This document shows positions 6,877-11,205 of a stretch of 11,205 nt of DNA, piece after piece. How positions within the stretch are numbered: position 1 is the first letter of the stretch; each line of letters opens with the position of its first letter. This DNA comes from CAG-877 sp963589235 (GTDB lineage Bacteria; Bacillota_I; Bacilli_A; RF39; UBA660), in contig CAVAJX010000047.1 of assembly GCA_963589235.1 (NCBI GenBank), positions 1-11,205 of the forward strand, in the 5' to 3' direction. A model generated the notes under the pieces. It had not been told where the DNA came from. It did not search any database and saw only the letters and a program-made list of their open reading frames with translations. A program made the translations under genes and the position numbers.

Positions 6877-8826
6877 TTAATTACTTTTCATTTCAAAAAG
6901 TATATCTCTTAATTCCATAGCTCTTTCAAAGTCAAGATTTCTAGCAGCTTCACGCATTTCTTCTTCAATTGTTTCCATAAGTAAAGCTTGTTCTTTCTTA
7001 CTTGGCTTTTTAGTCTTTTTACCTTTTACAGTATCAACATTACTTATTACTTCACGAATTTCTTTTTTAATAGTAGTTGGTGTAATATTGTGTTCTTCAT
7101 TATATTTTTCTTGTATCGCTCTACGTCTAGCAGTTTCTGATATGGCCTGTTCCATAGAGTCTGTAATTTTATCTCCATACATGATAACGTGACCAGAGGC
7201 ATTACGAGCACATCGTCCTATTGTTTGAATAAGACTTCTAGTACTTCTTAAGAATCCTTCTTTATCAGCATCAAGGATAGCAATAAGTGAAACTTCTGGA
7301 ATATCAATTCCTTCTCTTAATAGATTTATACCAACTATGACATCGTATTTCCCAGCTCTTAGGTCGTGGATGATTTGCATTCTTTCTAAAGTTTTAACTT
7401 CGGAGTGTAAATAGGCAACTTTTATATCTAGTTCTTTTAAATAGTTTGTTAGTTCTTCTGACATTCTAATAGTTAAGGTTGTTACTAAAACTCTTTCATC
7501 TTTTTCGATTCTTGCTCTGATTTCACCGACTAAATCATCTATTTGTCCTTCTGTTTTTCTAACTTCAACAGTTGGATCAAGTAGTCCAGTTGGTCTAATG
7601 ATTTGTTCAACATAATGATTATTTGTGTGTTCTAGTTCTAAGTCACCTGGTGTTGCAGAAACATATATTACTTGATTTAATTTCTTTTCAAATTCATCAT
7701 ATTTTAATGGTCTATTATCAAGAGCACTAGGTAGACGGAAGCCATATTCTACAAGATTCATCTTTCTAGCTCTATCTCCATTATACATTCCTCTAACTTG
7801 GGGAAGTGTTACATGAGATTCATCTACTACTAATAAATAATCATCTGGGAAGAAATCCATTAAGGTGACTGGTGTTTCTCCCCTTTTTCTACCGGCCATT
7901 GGTGCAGAATAATTTTCTATTCCAGAACAAAAACCGGTTTCTTCTAGCATTTCTATATCATAATTAGTTCTTTGTTCTAGTCGTTCGGCCGCTACTAATT
8001 TATTTTCTTTTTTCAACTCTATAAGACGTTCTTTTAATTCTTCTTTTATTCTTTCTATCGCAGCATGTAGTTTTTCATCAGAAACGACGAAGTGACTTGC
8101 TGGAAAGATACTGATATTTTTCTTATTACTGATAATAGCACCTGTTAGAGTATCAATTTCACTAATTCTATCTATTTCATCACCAAAAAATTCTATTCTA
8201 AAGCCTGTGGTATTCTGGTTAGCTGGAATTATTTCTAGTGTGTCTCCTCTAACACGGAAAGTACCACGTTTAAAATCTAAGTCATTGCGTTCATATAACA
8301 TATCAACTAATTTTGTTAGTACTTGATTTCTTTCTGTTTTATCACCAACTGATAAAGTTAGCATTTTATTTTTATATTCTTCTACTTCACCAATACCATA
8401 AATACAAGAAACTGACGCAACTACAATGACGTCTCTTCTTGACAGTAAAGCTGAAGTCGCGGCATGTCGTAATTCATCTATTTCATCATTTATAGAAGAG
8501 TCTTTTTCGATATAGGTATCAGTTGATGGTACGTAAGCCTCTGGTTGATAATAATCGTAATAACTTACAAAGTATTCTACTTTATTCTCAGGGAATAATT
8601 CTTTTAATTCGGAATAAAGTTGTCCAGCTAGAGTTTTATTATGAGCTAGTACTAGTGTTGGCTTGTTTACTTTTGCAATAACGTTAGCTACAGTGAAAGT
8701 TTTTCCTGTACCTGTTGCGCCTAAAAGTACTTGTTCTTTTTTACCTTCATTTAGTCCTTTGACTAGTTCATCTATTGCATTTGGCTGATCTCCAGATGGT
8801 TTGTATTTTGAAACTAAATTAAACAT
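6877..8826 (-). CDS. uvrB: Excinuclease ABC subunit B
   Basis: UvrB is the helicase-like subunit of nucleotide excision repair. UvrA loads it, it verifies the lesion, and it recruits UvrC for incision. The 649 residues are complete. Walker A GATGTGKT is at 36-43. The beta-hairpin that clamps DNA, rich in Tyr (SYYDYYQPEAYVPSTDTY), is at 88-105. The DESH box is at 335-338, SATPG at 390-394, GINLLREGIDIPE at 499-511 and motif VI QTIGRCARN at 534-542. The C-terminal UVR domain (about 614-649) contains EEEMREAARNLDFERAMELR and contacts UvrC. Residue 539 is Cys where relatives usually have Ala. The ATG at 8826 has a strong GGGAGG ribosome site. uvrB stands alone, with a terminator before uvrA. Its upstream region overlaps the dead end of the DUF1016 remnant. 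Confidence 0.97.
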   Translation of the reverse strand: MFNLVSKYKPSGDQPNAIDELVKGLNEGKKEQVLLGATGTGKTFTVANVIAKVNKPTLVLAHNKTLAGQLYSELKELFPENKVEYFVSYYDYYQPEAYVPSTDTYIEKDSSINDEIDELRHAATSALLSRRDVIVVASVSCIYGIGEVEEYKNKMLTLSVGDKTERNQVLTKLVDMLYERNDLDFKRGTFRVRGDTLEIIPANQNTTGFRIEFFGDEIDRISEIDTLTGAIISNKKNISIFPASHFVVSDEKLHAAIERIKEELKERLIELKKENKLVAAERLEQRTNYDIEMLEETGFCSGIENYSAPMAGRKRGETPVTLMDFFPDDYLLVVDESHVTLPQVRGMYNGDRARKMNLVEYGFRLPSALDNRPLKYDEFEKKLNQVIYVSATPGDLELEHTNNHYVEQIIRPTGLLDPTVEVRKTEGQIDDLVGEIRARIEKDERVLVTTLTIRMSEELTNYLKELDIKVAYLHSEVKTLERMQIIHDLRAGKYDVIVGINLLREGIDIPEVSLIAILDADKEGFLRSTRSLIQTIGRCARNASGHVIMYGDKITDSMEQAISETARRRAIQEKYNEEHNITPTTIKKEIREVISNVDTVKGKKTKKPSKKEQALLMETIEEEMREAARNLDFERAMELRDILFEMKSN

Positions 8827-8899
8827 ATTTTTCCTCCCTCTTTCATAACTTTATGTGACCTTTTTATAGTCTTTCAAAAGATAACTATTAGTTCCTAAT

Positions 8900-9447
8900 T
8901 TCGTCCTCACCATTTATAATTTAGTGTTAATTTGACGCCTTAATTCTCTACAACCCTAGTTAGATTTAATTGATTCAGTTTGATAAAAATCTCTTTCTTC
9001 TTTTCTTTCTATTCTAATTAACTCTTGAAAATGAGTCCAAGATAATTCGGTCGACACTGTCGACCAATTTGGATAGTATTCATAGAATCTACGCATTCTT
9101 CTTATTGAAACAGCAGAAAAACCATTACCAAATTCATTTGTTAATTTTTTGGATAATGCTTCAATTATTCTTTTTCCATATGTTCCATCGCTCGAATTAT
9201 TGTATAACTCTGAAGTTATTTTACCTACATACCAATAGACTTCTATCATTGTTGTATCTATTTGTTTCAACATTTTACTTCTAGCATTTATAACTTTTTC
9301 TTTTATATCTTTATAAATCACATCAACTTCAGATATTTCATTATCATTTAATATTAAACTATTATCTTTTTTCATCAAATCACTTCTTTCGATTTTTATT
9401 ACGCCAAATAATATTAAGTTAACTACGCAATTATTATTAAGGACGAA
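8900..9447. repeat. Short inverted repeat around the DUF1016 remnant
   Basis: TTCGTCCT at 8900-8907 is exactly inverted as AGGACGAA at 9440-9447. Extending outward to 11 bases gives 10 matches. The two copies bracket the decayed gene. This could be the ends of a small inserted segment, but an 8-base match in this much AT-rich DNA can occur by chance. Confidence 0.25.
8914..9375 (-). pseudogene. Decayed DUF1016 (YhcG/PDDEXK nuclease family) gene, N-terminal domain only
   Basis: The open part (9375-8956, 139 residues) matches the DUF1016 N-terminal domain pattern: VYWYVGKITSELY (47-59), YGKRIIEALSKKLTNEFGNGF (starting at 66) and the tract NWSTVSTELSWTHFQELIRI. It stops with ESIKSN at a TAG (8958-8956). 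The same frame then reads GCRELRRQINTKL before a TAA (8916-8914). Family members continue here as roughly N-W-S-x-R-E-L-x-R-Q-I-N-x-x-L-Y-E-R-L, so the TAG stands where Trp is expected (one G-to-A change from TGG) and the TAA where Tyr is expected. No trace of the C-terminal nuclease half follows before uvrB. Family proteins are usually two to three times longer. The start is the ATG at 9375 after AAGTGAT; a TTG at 9378 is in frame. A short product could still be made, but catalysis is not expected. Confidence 0.75.
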
Positions 9448-9540
9448 TTTGTACGAATGAAAGTCACAAACTTTATTTTAACATTCAGTATTATCTAGTC
9501 TATTTCTTTTTATTTAGCCCTATTTTTGTGGACTTATCAA

Positions 9541-9560
9541 CACTAAATAACACTGGATAA
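9541..9560. repeat. 10-bp tandem repeat in the def/DUF1016 gap
   Basis: CACTAAATAA is followed directly by CACTGGATAA (8 of 10 identical), flanked by TTATCAA on the left and CATATG on the right. The outer bases TTATC and GATAA are also inverted. The rest of 9379-9658 shows no gene on either strand. A long-loop pairing of AAAGTATT (9594-9601) with AATACTTT (9645-9652) might end the def transcript, but it is weak. Confidence 0.3.
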
Positions 9561-9658
9561 CATATGAAAAGTGCTAACATCATAATAAGAAACAAAGTAT
9601 TCTACTATTATAATGTGTTTATTTATATTTATTAAACTAAGATAAATACTTTTTTAAT

Positions 9659-10291
9659 TTATTTTAAAGTTTTTTTATAACTGGGAATTTTCTTTGGCGA
9701 AGAATAGTCACCGGTTTTATGATAGACTTTATATCCATGAGACTGTCTTAATAGTTTTCTTTCTTCTTGAGTCATTTCTAATACTTCTTCAGCAATATCA
9801 ATATGTAAAATACCATCTAAGTGATCCATTTCATGTGATAATACTGTTGATTCAAACCCTTCAAAAACTTCATGGTGTTCATTTCCGTCTTGATCAAAAT
9901 ATTTTAGACTTATTTTATAAGGTCTTAATACTCTACCGCAATTATCTAAACAACTCGCACAAGCCTCCCAATATTCTGTCAAACCTTCTTTACTAGTTAT
10001 AACAGGATTTATTAAAACTCTTGATTCATTATAGGCTTTTTCTGCTTCTGTAACATTATCTGTTTGCATTTTATTTACAATATCTAAATTTGTATTTTTT
10101 AAATAAACTATTCTTTTGGGTATACCTAATTGTACTGCAGCCATTGCCATTACTTCGTTTTCATTACAGTATTGATCTAATACTTCTATATCGCCGCTCA
10201 ACTCAGTATCGTTTTGTATATCAACTTCAGTTGATATTTGTCTTAGAAACGGTTCATCATCCGCAATAGTTATTGATTTAATTTTGTCCAT
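9659..10291 (-). CDS. def: Peptide deformylase, divergent subfamily
   Basis: Peptide deformylase removes the formyl group from the first Met of new proteins, using a metal held by one Cys and two His. The metal motif is clear as LSHEMDHLDGIL, with His153, catalytic Glu154 and His157. The motif that carries the Cys ligand, usually EGCLS, reads EACAS (109-113, Cys111 the likely ligand). The first motif, usually GxGLAAxQ, reads VMAMAAVQLGIP (47-58), so both glycines are replaced while the Gln is kept. The 210-residue length includes a basic tail (about 185-210). I think this is a genuine but divergent deformylase; a paralogue with another substrate is possible. The ATG at 10291 has only a weak ribosome site (GAAAGCGAG). 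The gene is alone and divergent from the collagen-like gene. Confidence 0.82.
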   Translation of the reverse strand: MDKIKSITIADDEPFLRQISTEVDIQNDTELSGDIEVLDQYCNENEVMAMAAVQLGIPKRIVYLKNTNLDIVNKMQTDNVTEAEKAYNESRVLINPVITSKEGLTEYWEACASCLDNCGRVLRPYKISLKYFDQDGNEHHEVFEGFESTVLSHEMDHLDGILHIDIAEEVLEMTQEERKLLRQSHGYKVYHKTGDYSSPKKIPSYKKTLK

Positions 10292-10316
10292 AATAAAGCT
10301 CGCTTTCTGTACCTAA

Positions 10317-10345
10317 ATTATATCAGTATTTTACATACAATACAA
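10317..10345 (-). promoter_or_regulatory. Promoter of def
   Basis: On the minus strand the extended -10 TGATATAAT (hexamer at 10317-10322, TG at 10324-10325) is perfect. A partial -35, TTGTAT at 10340-10345, lies 17 bases upstream. Transcription would begin near 10310, about 20 bases before the start codon. Confidence 0.6.
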
Positions 10346-10359
10346 ATGCCTGTTCTTGA

Positions 10360-10381
10360 GACTTGTGTCTTTCACACAGTC
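10360..10381. repeat. Hairpin between def and the collagen-like gene
   Basis: GACT and GTGT (10360-10368, with one bulged T) pair with ACACAGTC (10374-10381) around a CTTTC loop, giving eight base pairs. No T run follows on either strand, so it is not an obvious terminator. It lies upstream of the def promoter and about 45 bases before the collagen-like start. It could be a protein-binding site or part of that gene's leader. Confidence 0.35.
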
Positions 10382-10410
10382 GCACTAGAGAGTCTTACAT
10401 ATATTATTTT

Positions 10411-10416
10411 AGGAGG
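10411..10416 (+). promoter_or_regulatory. Consensus ribosome binding site of the collagen-like gene
   Basis: A perfect AGGAGG stands nine bases before the ATG at 10426. The ATG at 10417 meets a stop at its third codon, so 10426 is the start. The DNA just upstream (CATATATTATTTT, 10398-10410) is -10-like, but I see no -35 at good spacing. Confidence 0.75.
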
Positions 10417-10425
10417 ATGATATAA

Positions 10426-10809
10426 ATGTGTGATGAAAAATGTAATAAAAATTCATCATGTCCTAGGTTTTGTTACTTAGCAGGTCCGACTGGTCCTACT
10501 GGACCGACAGGTCCAGCAACTATTTCTGTTGGTACAACTACTACAACGGATGCTGGTACTTCTGCTACTGTGACAAATTCTGGTACAAGTGATAATGTTA
10601 TTTTAAATTTCTCAATTCCTGCTGGACCTACTGGTCCTACTGGTCCGACTGGAGCATCTGGAACTGATGCTGAAACACCTACAATAACTATTGGAACCGT
10701 AACAACTGGTGAGCCTGGTACACAAGCTTCTGCTTCAATAACAGGAACAGCTCCCAATTTTACATTAAATTTAACAATTCCGCAGGGTCCAACTGGGCCT
10801 AGTGCATAG
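10426..10809 (+). CDS. Small collagen-like protein with Gly-Pro-Thr blocks
   Basis: The 127-residue protein has three Gly-X-Y blocks: GPTGPTGPTGPA (20-31), GPTGPTGPTGASG (67-79) and GPTGPS at the end (121-126). Between them lies a duplicated beta-rich module. Copy one (about 31-65) starts ATISVGTTTT and ends VILNFSIP. Copy two (about 84-119) starts PTITIGTVTT and ends FTLNLTIP. Such modules alternate with collagen tracts in some Gram-positive surface, exosporium and phage-tail proteins. The N-terminus is Cys-rich (Cys2, 6, 12 and 16), suggesting disulfide or other cross-links. I see no classical signal peptide, LPXTG anchor or hydrophobic tail, so how it leaves the cell, if it does, is unclear. 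It is monocistronic, with a strong ribosome site and its own terminator. Codon use is richer in GC than its neighbours because of the Gly and Pro. The function is unknown; a surface or spore-coat filament is a guess. Confidence 0.85.
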   Translation: MCDEKCNKNSSCPRFCYLAGPTGPTGPTGPATISVGTTTTTDAGTSATVTNSGTSDNVILNFSIPAGPTGPTGPTGASGTDAETPTITIGTVTTGEPGTQASASITGTAPNFTLNLTIPQGPTGPSA

Positions 10810-10813
10810 AATC

Positions 10814-10854
10814 AAAGGACAAATTTTAATTTATAAAATTTCAATTTGTCTTTT
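10814..10854 (+). terminator. Terminator of the collagen-like gene
   Basis: GACAAATT (10818-10825) pairs with AATTTGTC (10843-10850), with AAAG and CTTTTT extending the stem outward. A T run (TTTTTGTTTG, 10851-10860) follows. It lies a few bases after the TAG stop. Confidence 0.8.
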
Positions 10855-10856
10855 TG

Positions 10857-10939
10857 TTTGATTGTCACCGATCAAATTTCCTACTTCACAGATAGAGTAA
10901 CCTCTATTCGCCATAATGGCTTAAATTCGCGACAGTCGC
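10857..10939. repeat. Run of four small inverted repeats in the TnpB remnant
   Basis: From left to right: TTTGAT/ATCAAA (10857-10862 and 10871-10876), ATAGAG/CTCTAT around a TAAC loop (10892-10907), GCCAT/ATGGC around one base (10910-10920), and GCGAC/GTCGC around one base (10929-10939). This density is unlike the surrounding DNA. Read on the minus strand it fits the right end and guide-RNA part of an IS200/IS605 element, whose subterminal hairpins are bound by TnpA. A structured RNA of other origin is not excluded. Confidence 0.6.
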
Positions 10940-11061
10940 TGCCATACTAATTATTTTATTTTTTGACAAATTATTTATATTTACATCACTGTTATTTTTA
11001 TTATAACTCAAACAGGATGTGGTCTAAACTTATAAGCTTTATACATATGAACTGTCTCCAT
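10857..11061 (-). pseudogene. Internally deleted IS200/IS605-type TnpB (OrfB) remnant
   Basis: On the minus strand a short frame from ATG 11061 (or the inner ATG at 11046) to TGA 11008 contains MYKAYKFRPHP. TnpB/OrfB proteins of IS200/IS605 elements typically begin with a pattern such as M-x-K-A-Y-K-F-R-x-Y-P, so this looks like the protein's first residues. In another frame, 10946-10881 reads YGSDCREFKP... ending TLSVK, then TAG, Glu, Ile and a stop. This resembles a TnpB tail of the kind that ends in K-Q-E-I, with Gln changed to a stop. The catalytic RuvC core is absent, so nothing here could cut DNA. The 10872-10946 part also holds several small hairpins, as expected where the guide RNA of TnpB overlaps the end of the gene. 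The C-terminal match is weaker than the N-terminal one. Confidence 0.55.
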
Positions 11062-11076
11062 CTCTTGTCTTACTAT

Positions 11077-11105
11077 ATTATAATGTAAACGTTTGTTTGC
11101 CAATA
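11077..11105 (-). promoter_or_regulatory. Possible promoter of the TnpB remnant
   Basis: A perfect minus-strand TATAAT is at 11077-11082. A partial -35 (TATTGG at 17 bases, or TTGGCA at 15) lies upstream. The palindrome AAACGTTT at 11087-11094 sits between them. The same DNA gives a TATAAT on the plus strand at 11079-11084, so direction is uncertain. Confidence 0.35.
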
Positions 11106-11139
11106 GAATAATTATAAAAATTAGAATAGCAAAAAACAA

Positions 11140-11179
11140 ATTCCTTATATATAAAAAAGGAATGAAATAAATTTCATTC
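11140..11179 (-). terminator. Overlapping hairpins, probable terminator for a gene to the right
   Basis: GAATGAAA (11160-11167) pairs with TTTCATTC (11172-11179) around a TAAA loop. On the minus strand it is followed by CTTTTTT, a good terminator layout for a minus-strand gene ending beyond the window. A second pairing, ATTCCTT (11140-11146) with AAGGAAT (11157-11163), shares the GGAAT bases, so the two stems exclude each other. Confidence 0.55.
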
Positions 11180-11181
11180 TT

Positions 11182-11205
11182 CAACCACTTTGTGGTTGTT
11201 TTCTT
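11182..11205 (+). terminator. Plus-strand terminator at the window edge
   Basis: CAACCAC (11182-11188) and GTGGTTG (11192-11198) form a seven-bp stem with a three-base TTT loop. TTTTCTT follows to the window end. This is a compact Rho-independent terminator or attenuator for plus-strand transcription. No plus-strand gene after 10809 is visible to feed it, so it may back up the collagen-like gene or belong to a leader. Confidence 0.6.

Noticed and set aside
8881..8896. AACTATTAGTT upstream of uvrB as a LexA (SOS) box
   Set aside because: It is a short AT-rich palindrome that does not match the Bacillota GAACN4GTTC spacing, so SOS control is not supported.
9049..9065. 17-base palindrome GGTCGACACTGTCGACC inside the DUF1016 remnant
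   Set aside because: It falls in codons for the conserved STVST tract, so coding similarity explains it; nothing else suggests a binding site.
11020..11084. Plus-strand short frame starting ATGTGGTCTAAA near 11018
   Set aside because: It is about 23 codons, lies opposite the TnpB-like start and shows no recognisable protein; the minus-strand reading explains the sequence better.

Overview
The window is AT-rich DNA from a low-GC Gram-positive bacterium. Strong Shine-Dalgarno sites (often AGGTGAT), TTG and ATG starts, and the clustering of uvrB, uvrA, a YvlD-like protein, lgt, yvcK, whiA and clpP all point to Bacillota. My best guess is the Bacilli/Erysipelotrichia side, possibly an uncultured gut lineage, but the species cannot be read from this sequence. 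TGG encodes Trp, and the genes end normally at TAA, TAG and TGA, so I see no sign of the Mycoplasma code.

Layout. Positions 30-620 (+) encode ClpP, which converges on a minus-strand block through a shared terminator near 688-724. The block, in transcription order from right to left, is uvrA (6706-3893), a four-helix PF04020/YvlD-like membrane protein, lgt, yvcK and whiA (ending at 705). Genes after uvrA overlap or are spaced by about 11 bases or less, so this looks like one operon with its own extended -10 promoter just upstream of uvrA. uvrB (8826-6877) is a separate unit upstream and ends in a hairpin terminator. UvrA and UvrB are the damage-recognition pair of nucleotide excision repair. 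Lgt lipidates lipoproteins, YvcK and WhiA connect metabolism with wall and division control, and ClpP is the general protease.

The right third is more accessory. Positions 9375-8914 hold a decayed DUF1016 (YhcG-type PDDEXK nuclease family) gene, in which an amber codon replaces an expected Trp and a TAA follows shortly after. Then come a divergent peptide deformylase (10291-9659, -) and, divergently, a small collagen-like protein with (Gly-Pro-Thr)n blocks and a duplicated beta-rich module (10426-10809, +). After its terminator, 10857-11061 (-) carries what I read as an internally deleted IS200/IS605-type TnpB remnant: the start of the protein, a probable C-terminal piece, and a run of small hairpins. 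The window ends in stacked hairpins that look like terminators for both directions.

Most of the window is ordinary housekeeping. I did not find a convincing new multi-gene system. The points most worth a second look are the collagen-like protein, the TnpB remnant with its hairpins, the DUF1016 ruin and the altered deformylase motifs.
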